From NCBI GenBank assembly GCA_944739405.2, contig OX123182.2, positions 91,814,051 to 91,878,050 on the forward strand: 64,000 bases of DNA, read 5' to 3'. The notes under the pieces were generated by a model. The model did no database searches, was not told the origin of the DNA, and worked only from the letters and a program-made list of their open reading frames with translations. This document shows positions 1 to 9,510 of this stretch, piece by piece (the stretch's first letter is position 1; each line of letters opens with the position of its first letter). The position numbers were made by a program, and so were the translations under genes. This DNA comes from Euclidia mi. Its lineage: Eukaryota > Arthropoda > Insecta > Lepidoptera > Erebidae.

Positions 1-485
1 CGCGGCTTTCTGTCGCGTCCGCGTCCGATACAACCATAGACACGCCATGCTGTCTATGCGATACACTATGGCTAGGTAGGAGCTTATTTTCTTAATTCAG
101 GGCACTAGCAGTTAGCACTATTAGATTATATTATTGGTAGATCTTGAAGTAAAGCAGAACTGTTGAATTGAAAGTGAATTTAACATTTTTTTGACTATAT
201 TCTGTATAAAATCAATATTAAGGCCGTACCATGGACAATATACGGATGACAGTAAACGTCCGCGGACGTTTGTAAACGTCCGCGGACGTTTGCTGTCATT
301 TTCCCAGATTGCTTTCGGACGTCTGAACGCTCAAGGTCACGTCCGCGACAGACGTCCGATAGTGTGCACACTTGAATGGATTTTCCTTGTCCAGATACCC
401 TTCTGTCGCGACCGTAAGTCGCGACAGATAGTTTGTGCGGGCCTTAAGTATAACACAATTTTTAACACTACATTCACAGATTAAA
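1..485. repeat. Palindrome-rich repetitive DNA, likely end of a DNA transposon
   Basis: I see no convincing gene here. The stretch contains several copies of a GTCCGCG/GACGTCCG-type motif (around 10-30, 250-300 and 340-360). At 245-297 two direct copies of a 20-bp self-complementary unit built on ACGTCCGCGGACGT are nested inside flanking CTGTCA/TGACAG, so the segment is close to one large palindrome. Clustered short palindromes like these are typical of subterminal regions of DNA transposons. The other terminus was not found and may lie left of the window. The 97-codon ORF over it is accidental. Confidence 0.35.
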
Positions 486-2986
486 TCTCTACTAATATTA
501 TAAAGTTGAAGACTTTGTTTGATTAAACACTTTAATTTAAAGGGGGTACTGGTTCAAATTGAAAAATTGATTTGTGGTGAATAGTCCATATTTATCCTAG
601 ACACAGGCAACAGGATAATCTTATACTAATATCTATACTAATATAATAAAGCGGAAGAGTTTGTTTGTTTGTTTGTTTGAACGCGCTAATCTCAGGAACT
701 ACCGGTCGGATCTGAAAAATTCTTTTTGTATACGATAGCCCAGTTATTCCGGCAGGCTATAGGCTATATAACATAACGCTTCGACCCTTTGGGGCCGGGC
801 AAAAGGCTAAAAAGGCTAAAACATAATGTCGGCTTATCTCAGGAACTAGCAGTCGGATTTTAAAAATTGTTATTGCCTATGATAGCCCAATTATTCCGAA
901 AGGCTATAGGCTATATAAAATTAGGCCACAACTTTTAGGGGCCGGACAAAAATAATAAAATGGTCAAACGAGAAGGGGGAGGGTTGGGTCAAAGGCAAAA
1001 AAAGGCTAAACAAATAGGATACAATCTATATGGGTATCGTTTTTGAGATTTTCGGGACGCTGATTAATAATATGAAATTTATTTAGTGATCCAAGATGGC
1101 GGACGGGAAATCAAAGATGGCGGATGAGAAAATTTTAAATATCAATATGGGTATCGCCTTCGATATTTTAAGGGGTGGAGAATCGAAATACAACATCTAT
1201 TTCGTGATCAAAGATGGCGGATGGGCAATCAAAGATGGCGGATGGGAAAATTTAAAAAAATCAGTATTGGTATCGTCTCCGATGTTTGAAGGGATGGGGA
1301 ATCCAGATACAACATCTATTTCGTGATTCAAGATGGCGGATGGGAAATCAAAAATAGCGGATGGGAAAAATTTTAAAAATCAATATAGGTATCGTCTCTG
1401 ATGATTTAAGGGATGGTGAATCCAAATACAACATCTATTTCGTGATCAAAGATGGCGGATGAGAAATCAAAGATGGCGGATGAGAAAGTTTTAAAAAATC
1501 AATATGGTTATCGTCTCCGATGTTTTAAGGGATGGCGAATCTAAATACATCTATTTCGTGATCAAAGATGGCGGATATGAAATTAAAGATGGCGGACGGG
1601 ATTTTTTTAAAGTCGATATGGGTATCGTCTCCGATATTTTAAGGAATGGGGAGTTCAAAACACCATCTATTTCGTGATCAAAGATGGCGGATGGGATTTA
1701 AAAAAAAAAAATCAATATGGGTATCGTCTCCGATGTTTGAAGGGATGGGGAATCCAAATACAACATCTATTTCGTGATTCAAGATGGCGGATGGGAAATC
1801 AAAAATGGCGGATGGGAAAAATTTTAAAAATCAATATGGGTATCGTCTCTGATGATTTAAGGGATGGTGAATCCAAATACAACATCTATTTCGTGATCAA
1901 AGATGGCGGATAGGAAATCAAAGATGGCGGATGGGATTTTTTTTCAAAGTCGATATGAGTATCGTCGCCGATATTTAAAGGGATGGGGAATCCAAATCCT
2001 ACATCTATTTCGTGATCAAAGATGGCGGATAGGAAATCAAAGATGGCGGATGGGATTTTTTTTCAAAGTCGATATGGGTATCGTAGCCGATATTTAAAGG
2101 GATGGGGAATCCAAATCCGACATCTATTTCGTGATCAAAGATGGCGGATGAGAAATCAAAGATGGCGGATGAGAAATCAAAGATGGCGGATGAGAAAGTT
2201 TTAAAAAATCAATATGGTTATCGTCTCCGATGTTTTAAGGGATGGTGAACCTAAATACAACATCTATTTCGTGATCAAAGATGGCGGATATAAAATCAAA
2301 GATGGCGGACGGGATTTTTTTAAAGTCAATATGGGTATCGTCTCCGATATTTTAAGGAATGGGGAATTCAAAACACCATCCATTTCGTGATCAAAGATGG
2401 CGGATGGGATTTAAAAAAAAAAATCAATATGGGTATCGTCTCCGATGTTTGAAGGGATGGGGAATCCAAATACAACATCTATTTCGTGATTCAAGATGGC
2501 GGATGGGAAATCAAAAATGGCGGATGGGAAAAAATTTAAAAATCAATATGGGTATCGTCTCTGATGATTTAAGGGATGGTGAATCCAAATCCGACATCTA
2601 TTTCGTGATCAAAGATGGCGGATGAGAAATCAAAGATGGCGGATGAGAAAGTTTAAAAAAATCAATATGGTTATTGTCTCCGATGTTTTAAGGGATGGTG
2701 AATCCAAATACAACATCTATTTCGTGATCAAAGATGGCGGATAGGAAATCAAAGATGGTGGACGGGATTTTTTTTTAAGTCGATATGGGTATCGTCTCCG
2801 ATATTTTAAGGAATGGGGAATTCAATATTATATAAAAATCTATGTTCGTTTTTGCATCATTTATAGACCCTGGAATGATAAGAGATTAAGCGCTAAGTCA
2901 ATGGTTACTTTGGAAAAGGGGCTTGGAAAAAAGCGAATTAAATAAAAATTCTTAAAAAGGCGATACGGAGTTCGCTGGGTCAGCTA
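486..2986. mobile_element. Helitron-like non-autonomous element(s) with internal minisatellite
   Basis: Around 486 and again around 634 the sequence reads CTACTAATATTATAAAG or TATAATAAAGCGGAAGAG followed by a GTTTGTTTGTTTG run. This is a common lepidopteran non-autonomous Helitron-like 5' region. Copies of the AGGCTATAGGCTATATAA motif follow (near 740 and 900). The right end at about 2983-2986 is CTAG, the 3' end expected for Helitrons, immediately abutting the next copy. The middle (1090-2826) is expanded by a tandem array listed separately. No Rep/helicase ORF is present. It lies in the asp intron that begins at 3362. Confidence 0.5.
1090..2826. repeat. Minisatellite, units of about 100-140 bp with paired AAGATGGCGGA motifs
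   Basis: Roughly 15 degenerate tandem units can be read. Each contains the phrase ACATCTATTTCGTGATC, one to three copies of AAGATGGCGGATGGGAAATC, an A/T-rich spacer, TATGGGTATCGTCTCCGAT and AAGGGATGGGGAATCC. By eye there are about 25 intact AAGATGGCGGA motifs plus a few mutated ones. The motif count per unit varies, so the array grew by unequal exchange at two scales. Short ORFs across it are by-products of the repeat and should not be called genes. Confidence 0.85.
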
Positions 2987-3192
2987 GTAATATATAAAGC
3001 TGAAGAGTTTGTTTGTTTGTTTGGTTGAACACGCTAATCACAGGAACTACTGGACCGATTTAAAAAATTCTTTCAGTGTTAGATAGCCCATTTATCAAAG
3101 AAGGCTATAGGCTATATAACATCACGCTATGTGCCACGGGAGCGGAGCAGTAGCCTTAAATAACGCAACGGTGTAACCGCGGGCTCATCTAG
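2987..3192 (+). mobile_element. Short Helitron-like non-autonomous element
   Basis: This is a compact copy of about 206 bp. It starts TAATATATAAAGCTGAAGAG with a GTTTG run, contains GATAGCCCATTTATC and GGCTATAGGCTATATAAC, and ends at CTCATCTAGT. It abuts the larger element on its left, so the two are in tandem. It carries no coding capacity and lies within the asp intron. Confidence 0.55.
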
Positions 3193-3362
3193 TAATCTGT
3201 AACATCACACTATGATGCATGGGTGTGGAGCAGTAAACATAAATAATTGTATGGCGCAGTTACTATTGATCAAATAATAGTGAACAAATTGTTTATAATA
3301 TGAACTTGAAATATAAATTGCACTGCCGTATAATTTAATGAATATTTAGTTAATAAACTTAC

Positions 3363-3560
3363 CATAACAGACTTCAGAACCACAATGATATCATATCTGC
3401 CTCTGTTCTCATTAATGAAGCGTATAGTCTCCCTTATAGCTGTAGGTTGAGTTGGTGTCCACATCAGCGAGACACAGTAACATGTCTCGGGCTCCAACAG
3501 AAGCCATTCTCCAGGCAGCTGTATCACTAGACCAGGAGGTAGTGATTTACCAAGAGTTAT
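3363..3560 (-). CDS. asp: asp coding exon 3 (second half of ASH domain)
   Basis: 66 codons from an ATAATTCCAG acceptor to an ideal ATG|GTAAGT donor. It encodes the strand with SLMWTPTQPTAIRETIRF, the typical WTP turn of ASH domains. Phase 0 at both ends. Confidence 0.82.
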
Positions 3561-4586
3561 CTGGAATTATAACAATATATTTTTACTACTTGATGGAAAA
3601 TTTGGGTCAGGTATTTATTATAGACTCACGCTTGTTTTCACAAAGGGCTAGCCGGAGGTGTAATATTACACCCACATGTCGCCATAAGGTCCATTAAGAT
3701 CCCACGTGATAGGGGGCAAGCCTTTTGCTGCCGGGCACATCAAGAGAATTCAGAAAAACTGAGTAACACTTTTGCCCAACCCCGGGAATCAAACCCAGGA
3801 CCTCCGATCAGCAGACCCATATGCTATCCACTGTACCACAGAGGCAGTTGCCTATCAGGTATTAAGTTTATTAAAATTATTCAAAAAAATATGAATTAAG
3901 AGTAGCATCAACAAATAATATTTTTGTTGCATATTCAGCCCTGAGACTTAATAGGCATTAAGTTGATGCTTGAGTCTGTCCAAGAGTTGTTGAGCCACAT
4001 AATAATGCTTGCCTGGACTGACAGGTGAGCCTCTTTTGCACAATAGCATCCATAGTGACAAAGTTAGTTAACAAAATAAACACATCATAATTATTTACTA
4101 AAATACTTAAATATCATGCAATTGAATTATGGTTATATTGCTTCAGTTTACATGTCATGTATATAAGTACCAAATATAAATCAAAATATCAAACAAGGGA
4201 AACAAGTGTTCTAATATAAAAAGTTTAGGTCTAGGAAGTTAGGGTCCCACAATATTAATAATAAAATGATATAATATGCATTAGAGGAATTGATTACCTG
4301 TTGTATTTGTTTGGAGGGATTGAATACTTCTAAGTTTCTCTCACAAGTCGCGCCTATGAGGACATTATCAAATACAATTTGAGGAGGTTTACAAAATGGG
4401 GCCAATACAAGTCGAGGACACTCTTCTTTCGGCAATTCCTTAGGTACAACTTTCCTGCGACGGGCTCTCCTGATATGCTCAGGCGTATTCTCGATCTAAA
4501 GACGATAACGGAATGAATAAGAACAAACAGTTACAATTGCAAATAATTATATTTATGATGATTTCTACACACACCTGAAAATACAT
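3363..4586 (-). CDS. asp: Abnormal spindle (asp/ASPM) protein, N-terminal part, three exons, continues off the left edge
   Basis: Three minus-strand exons join in phase: 4575-4586 (MYFQ), 4298-4495 and 3363-3560, giving 136 residues before a GTAAGT donor. The translation contains an ASH (ASPM-SPD-2-Hydin) domain. Residues about 35-65 (PRLVLAPFCKPPQIVFDNVL, then IGATCERNLEVFNPS) and about 85-136 (the LMWTPTQP strand, then IRETIRFINENRGRYDI) follow the order and spacing of the ASPM N-terminus. ASPM/Asp binds spindle poles and microtubule minus ends, and the ASH domain is its N-terminal targeting module. An in-frame TGA lies 12 codons upstream of the chosen ATG. The calponin-homology and IQ regions would lie left of this window. 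The gene is divergent from ZNF598. The short first exon is supported only by splice signals and phase. Confidence 0.8.
3613..3847 (-). mobile_element. tRNA-derived SINE, minus orientation, in asp intron 2
   Basis: Read on the minus strand it begins CTGCCTCTGTGGTACAGTGG and has a tRNA-like head with a degenerate B box (GGGTTTGATTCCCGGG). The body shared with the copies at 18511, 20081 and 52927 follows, including GGTGTAATATTACACC and GTGAGTCTATAA. The head is the 'TGCCTC.GTGG.CCAGTGG' type, like the 18511 copy. It is older than the 18511 copy judging by substitutions in the B box. Confidence 0.75.
3848..4297. other. asp intron 2, AT-rich, nothing recognised outside the SINE
   Basis: Intronic sequence between the SINE and the exon 2 donor. 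The 74-codon minus ORF here merely extends exon 2 into the intron. I see no further gene or repeat. Confidence 0.6.
4298..4495 (-). CDS. asp: asp coding exon 2 (first half of ASH domain)
   Basis: 66 codons from a CTTTAG acceptor to a CAG|GTAATC donor. A basic leader (RRARRRK) precedes the first ASH strands, including APFCKPPQIVFDNVLIGA and LEVFNPS. Phase 0 at both ends. Confidence 0.8.
4575..4586 (-). CDS. asp: asp coding exon 1 (MYFQ)
   Basis: A 12-nt coding part, ATG TAT TTT CAG, is followed by a GTGTGT donor reading leftward. It is in phase 0 with the next exon across a 79-bp intron whose acceptor is TCGTCTTTAG. An upstream in-frame TGA supports this Met. Confidence 0.6.
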
Positions 4587-5090
4587 ATTGTAGAGTTCAC
4601 TTATCACTGCATTGAATAGTCACAAAACTCACAAATATTCACATTAACACAAGACACATTCCTTTATAACATAATTCAACTGGTTATCAAATCAACAAAC
4701 GAACTTTCATTGAATTGAAATTCAAACAGTTCAACTTCATATTTTCAAACCGTTTAGAACCACAGATAATGTGTATCAACATCAACCATAGACTAAGACT
4801 AAAAGGAACTCTGTGACTAAATGGTCCTCACTCCACGTAATCGGTAATGTTACTTGACATGTTTGACAATGTGTTGGATTGGTCGTGTATACACTATACA
4901 GTATTTTCTAATGCTACTGCTACACCTGCGTTAGCGTTAGCGTTAACGGCAGTGGCCAACAACGCGTTAATTAAAGCGTTAAAAATGCGCCTTGGCTACA
5001 TTAAGATTACAATGCCGTTAAGCGTTAATTCGTGAATTCACAGGTTAAGGACTTTTCAAAAAACAAACCTTTAAAAAACGAATATGCACG
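4587..5090. other. Divergent intergenic region (left part) with inverted-repeat-like GTTAACG element
   Basis: 5' flank of asp. From about 4905 the sequence GCTACTGCTACACCTGCG is followed by GTTAGCGTTAGCGTTAACGG and CGCGTTAATT-rich sequence. An inverted relative of this segment lies to the right of the BEL element (11865-12455, including CGCAGGTGTAGCAGGAGC). The BEL/Pao element therefore probably landed inside an older fold-back or MITE-like element. No coding potential is seen. Confidence 0.4.
5086..5090. repeat. Left target-site duplication (GCACG) of the BEL/Pao element
   Basis: GCACG directly precedes the 5' LTR, and the same five bases follow the 3' LTR at 11793-11797. A 5-bp duplication is usual for BEL/Pao integrases. 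Confidence 0.85.
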
Positions 5091-6243
5091 TGTTCGCGAC
5101 AGACATTAAAACTATGACAGTGAATAGTGTATTCGAAACCGCGAGTGAAAATCGAATAAAATCGGTGTTATCTAATCGTGCGGTACACCGGGTTCGGTTC
5201 CCGGACGTGTCAAAACGTTAAAAAATAGCTAAAATAGTGTAAATGGTTAGATTGCTAATATATAACAACTATGTAATACATGAACATTAGTCTTAAACTT
5301 GTGCTAACCGTAGGGACCTTAGATATCGAATCATAAATAGCGTTATCAGTAGTGACAGATAAGAGTTAATGCTTCATAAAACAGCTGTTTGTTTACATAT
5401 TCGTATTATAGTTTTATAAGTGTTTTTTAGCTTCATATAGACTTGAAATCATGTCTAGATACCTTTTTATTGCTAGTTATTACCTTATATAGTTAAAATA
5501 AGCATAATAACAAACATTCGTATGTTTATTATAAAATTTGTTTACTTACGATAGTATTTACTTAAGAAATTCTGTAAATTTTTTATGCTTCAAAGTTATC
5601 ATGTCATATGTTCGAATTGAATAAAGATATTTTCATGGTGTTTGTTTTAATAGATGCCCCATATAGTTGCACACAACGGCCTACCAAAATTATATATATA
5701 AATTTAGTATACGATAGTTTTTCAATAGAAAATATAGTGGGCGGGCCCTTGTGTGGCAGCATTTTTTGGGAGTTTTTATGGAATAACTTAGTGACGCAAA
5801 TAGTTAGGTTTAGGTATTGTATACCAATAGATAGAACTTAATGAGACCTATCTAACGATGAATAGAACATGTATGTATGCATAATAGGATCGAAACATAC
5901 GTAACATTTGTACTGTTTTGTAAATAAAAATAAAGGAAAGATTCCCTGTGCACGTGTTCGGTGCGATGGTCGTCGATAAGGTAAAGTTTCGAGGTACTTA
6001 AGCGACCACCAATTCGGGCAGTTGTTGCCGTCTCAACCACCATCTTGTAACCATCAAGCACCGCACACCTGAACAGCATCGCTCTCAACGTATGAAGATG
6101 TTTCATTTCTGAAGCCCTTACACATCGAAGCCATACAGTCCACACACATAGAAGAACACGCATCGTCGTAGGCACACGTCAGCAGCACACTACCAGCGCA
6201 CTGTAGCGGACTAGCAAAGGTTCGATTCCTGGCATCCGTTACA
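5091..6243 (+). repeat. 5' LTR of BEL/Pao element
   Basis: 1153 bp, TG...CA ends, AATAAA-type poly(A) signals near 5925. It differs from the 3' LTR at 5659 (C/T), 5836 (A/G) and 5861 (A/T). It contains two stretches resembling a tRNA T-arm/B box, CGGGTTCGGTTCCCGG near 5192 and AGGTTCGATTCCT near 6218. Antisense ORFs over it are duplicated in both LTRs and are not genes. Confidence 0.9.
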
Positions 6244-6276
6244 TTTGTTGGTCGCTTCGAGCCGGATTGAAGAAGA

Positions 6277-9200
6277 ATGCCTACGACGCGTTCAAGAGGT
6301 CGTGCTCCCGAGGTCGCCGGGGGAGCGGCCGGCGCCGGGCCTAGTTCCAGTACCCCTGCCCGCGCCGCCGCTGCCCGCAACCCAGCCGCCGCGGTCGTCC
6401 GTCACGACGGGCCACCGCGATCGCCGTCGACAACAGTCGGGAGCGACGCGCCGCCGCCGGCCCCCCCCGGCCCCGCGGGGAGGGACGAACGAAACATCAC
6501 TCAAGATGCAAGGGAGCGAGCAGAGGTGCAGTCGAAAAATGAAGATGGCAAGGAAAGGACGTTGCAACCATCCGATAGATCGAGCGTTTGTACAGCGCAA
6601 CATAGTATAATAGAAAATAGAGATAGAAAGAAGCCAACGAGGGAACGCGACCAACGCTCAGCAGCTACGGGACGCTCCAATAGAAATGTGATGTTGGCTC
6701 GAGAAGTTTTGAAGATAAAACTACAGTTAGCACAGTTAGCACTACAGAAGGCTGAAGAAGAGGCGGACTCCGATGACTACGACGAGGATGGACAGTCGAA
6801 ACAAGACTACGTACGTTCGTGGTTGGAAGAGGCTCCGGAACCCCAGCCCGGCCCCGAAGATGTAGAAGTGATATCGGCGCCCACTAAGAAGAGGGACGTC
6901 GACGGGGCACAGAAGATAGTAGATGGACCGCCCTCACAGAAGATGGACGTTCATCAACAGGGAGGTGATTCGCTGAAGCCGTTCATCACGGATCTCACCT
7001 CCGCGATCGCCGCGCTCGCCGACAGGAAGCCACCGGACACATCGATAGTTGCACCACACCCGGCGGTTTCGAAAGTCATCATGACGCTACCGACGTTCGG
7101 CGGCGCGCACACCGAGTGGCTGTCGTTCAAGGCGATATACGACACCACCAAGAATTTCTTCAACGACGTGGAGAATACAGCGAGACTGAGAAGAAGTCTC
7201 AAGGGAAGAGCGTTAGAAACAGTTAGCTCTGAACTGATTGGGCATGCGCGACCAGATGAGATCATGAAGGAGTTGGAGCTGCAGTTCGGACGACCAGACT
7301 CGATCGCACAGGCAGAGACGGACAAGCTGAGGACCCTGCCACGCTGTAGCGAAGCACCCAAGGACATATGCGCGTTCGCGAGCAAGATTAGAAGCGGCGT
7401 CGTCACACTTCGTGCGTTGAAAAAGGAACACTACCTCATCAATGCGGAGCTAGTGCGCGTGTTGACCGAGAAGCTACCGAACTCGCTACGTGTGCAGTGG
7501 TACAAGACGTATACCGAGAAGTGCCAGTCGAAGCCGGACCTCAGCCGATTCAGTGACTTCGTGACAGAGTACGCGCGTTACTGTAGCGCGTTCGCGCCGG
7601 CTGAGAACATCACCGATGGGCCGCCAAGCAGACGTACCGTGCAGAGGACGTACACGGCGACGGCGACGGAGAAGCGAACGCATACGGACACGTCTAACGC
7701 GAAGTGCAGGATATGTGAACGCGAAGGACACTACTCGTCGGCCTGCAGCACGTTTCGTAACGCCAACGCAGAGAAGAGATGGCAGCTAGCTAAGCAGCAT
7801 GGATTGTGTTTTCGCTGCTTACGCATACGCCGAATAGAACACTCGTGCAAGCCCAAGAAGTGCGGTGTAGAGGGATGTCGCGCTACACACAACCAGTTGC
7901 TTCACTACGATAGAGGAGCCCATAGGACCGAAGACGTGAACATAGAAAAGCAAGAAACGGTCGCCAGTTCGTGCATACGTGCAAAGGCTCAAGCATACTT
8001 AAAGATAGTGCCCGTGCAGATAGTCGGACCGGCGGGAGAGGCGTCTACGTTCGCCCTACTCGACGACGGAAGCACCGTATCGCTCATAGACGAAGACATA
8101 GCCAAGGAAGTCGGCGCGGAAGGGAGCCTGAACCCGTTTACGATCCGTGCCATAGGCGATACGTCGATCGACATGCCAACCTCGCGACGCGTAGACATAC
8201 AAATACGAGGAGCCGGCGCCGACAGCAAACAAGTGCCTTTGTGTGCGCGCACCGTAGCCAGCCTACACCTGTCGCCGCAGAAGATCGCCGAAGAGGACCT
8301 GATAGACTGCAAACACCTCGAAGGCATCAAGAAGAAGCTGGTGTATGACATAGGCGTGCCAAAGGTGCTAATAGGTCAAGACAACTGGCACCTGCTCATA
8401 GCGAACGCAGTACGAAGAGGACCCAACGATCAACCGGTGGCGTCGCTTACATCGCTGGGATGGGTGCTGCACGGCGCGCGCTCACGCACCTTGGGAAACA
8501 CCGTACACTTCGTCAACGGTCTCTCCGCTATAGATGAAAACATAGAAGCGCAACTGAAAGAATATTTCGCACTGGAATCGCTCATAGTGAACCCACGTCG
8601 ACCGAACTCGGACCCCGAGAAGCGGGCTACAGATATGTTAGAAAAACATACGAAACAATTAGAAGATAGACATATAGAGACGGCTCTTCTGTGGAAACAA
8701 GAAGACATCGTCATGCCAGATAGTTACGAGAACGCGGCAAGGAGGCTCGCACACATAGAGAAAAAATTAGATAGAAACATAGAGTTGAAAACAAGATATA
8801 CAGAACAGATGAACTCGCTGATAGAAACGGGTATAGATAAAGAAAATACGGCACAGACGCACTCTCTTATAGTATCGGATAGAGGATACGTGCACTCTCC
8901 CATAGATTCGAAGGCCGTCGTAAAGCCTACCGTCGCAAAGACAATAGGGGAGCAGTGCATTACGTCCTACATGGAGAATCGTCGACAACATAGTATTATA
9001 GAAGCCGTACCGGACCCGTATAGTTTTTCCAAGCGGAAAAGGCTCTTACGAGCACCAGCGAGAGTTCTACCGTCAATAGCTTTGTGTGAGAAAACCGCAG
9101 AGAAGGTTCTATATAAAAGAACGCAGAAAAATAGACAGAAGGATCCAGATTGGCGTCACGTGACGAAGACGAAGCACAACATCAAGTCGGGCAGAGCGGC

Positions 9201-9510
9201 ACCTCGTCCAGCCACCGACTCACGAAACGTCGTGCTTCGCCCCATTGAACACACCCGCGACGCCGAGGACCTTCTTGTGAAGGCGGGACAAGAAAACTCC
9301 TTTCGGCGCCGACCTTCGGGAGCTGCGGCGCGGAGGAGGTGTCGCCAGAGACAGCCGCCTGTATTCGTTACCCGTGGAGATGAACAACGGAATTATCACT
9401 CTACGCAGTCGTATAATAGCTACAGAAGAAATCTCCGAACAAACAAAGAGACCGCCGATCTTAGACGGCGATCATCGTATTACACAGCTATACATAGATT
9501 GGACGCATAG
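6277..9510 (+). CDS. BEL/Pao gag-protease polyprotein, pol truncated by deletion
   Basis: 1077 codons starting 33 bases after the 5' LTR. Residues about 1-80 are a Pro/Ala/Arg-rich leader. About 255-430 match the Pao-type gag (DUF1759-like), with LPTFGG followed by W and a KAIYDTTKNFFNDVENTARL stretch. CCHC-type knuckles begin at residue 477 (CRICEREGHYSSAC), with a second Cys/His cluster at about 510-545. A retropepsin of the Pao A17 type has LLDDGSTVSLID with the catalytic Asp at about 596, and ends near the GWVLHGA motif. After about residue 850 the family normally continues into reverse transcriptase, but here the frame runs through low-similarity sequence and ends. The RT/RNase H block is missing and the integrase is in another frame. 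Not expected to be autonomous. Confidence 0.85.
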   Translation: MPTTRSRGRAPEVAGGAAGAGPSSSTPARAAAARNPAAAVVRHDGPPRSPSTTVGSDAPPPAPPGPAGRDERNITQDARERAEVQSKNEDGKERTLQPSDRSSVCTAQHSIIENRDRKKPTRERDQRSAATGRSNRNVMLAREVLKIKLQLAQLALQKAEEEADSDDYDEDGQSKQDYVRSWLEEAPEPQPGPEDVEVISAPTKKRDVDGAQKIVDGPPSQKMDVHQQGGDSLKPFITDLTSAIAALADRKPPDTSIVAPHPAVSKVIMTLPTFGGAHTEWLSFKAIYDTTKNFFNDVENTARLRRSLKGRALETVSSELIGHARPDEIMKELELQFGRPDSIAQAETDKLRTLPRCSEAPKDICAFASKIRSGVVTLRALKKEHYLINAELVRVLTEKLPNSLRVQWYKTYTEKCQSKPDLSRFSDFVTEYARYCSAFAPAENITDGPPSRRTVQRTYTATATEKRTHTDTSNAKCRICEREGHYSSACSTFRNANAEKRWQLAKQHGLCFRCLRIRRIEHSCKPKKCGVEGCRATHNQLLHYDRGAHRTEDVNIEKQETVASSCIRAKAQAYLKIVPVQIVGPAGEASTFALLDDGSTVSLIDEDIAKEVGAEGSLNPFTIRAIGDTSIDMPTSRRVDIQIRGAGADSKQVPLCARTVASLHLSPQKIAEEDLIDCKHLEGIKKKLVYDIGVPKVLIGQDNWHLLIANAVRRGPNDQPVASLTSLGWVLHGARSRTLGNTVHFVNGLSAIDENIEAQLKEYFALESLIVNPRRPNSDPEKRATDMLEKHTKQLEDRHIETALLWKQEDIVMPDSYENAARRLAHIEKKLDRNIELKTRYTEQMNSLIETGIDKENTAQTHSLIVSDRGYVHSPIDSKAVVKPTVAKTIGEQCITSYMENRRQHSIIEAVPDPYSFSKRKRLLRAPARVLPSIALCEKTAEKVLYKRTQKNRQKDPDWRHVTKTKHNIKSGRAAPRPATDSRNVVLRPIEHTRDAEDLLVKAGQENSFRRRPSGAAARRRCRQRQPPVFVTRGDEQRNYHSTQSYNSYRRNLRTNKETADLRRRSSYYTAIHRLDA

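Noticed and set aside
191..484. 97-codon ORF at the left edge
   Set aside because: Runs through a palindromic repeat, so the coding appearance is accidental.
1096..2625. Several 60-88 codon ORFs in the minisatellite
   Set aside because: Repeat-derived, with the same peptides in different frames.
5852..6380. Antisense ORFs of 107-108 codons over the BEL LTR and leader (also 11401-11724)
   Set aside because: Same sequence in both LTRs, no homology, and antisense to the transcribed element.
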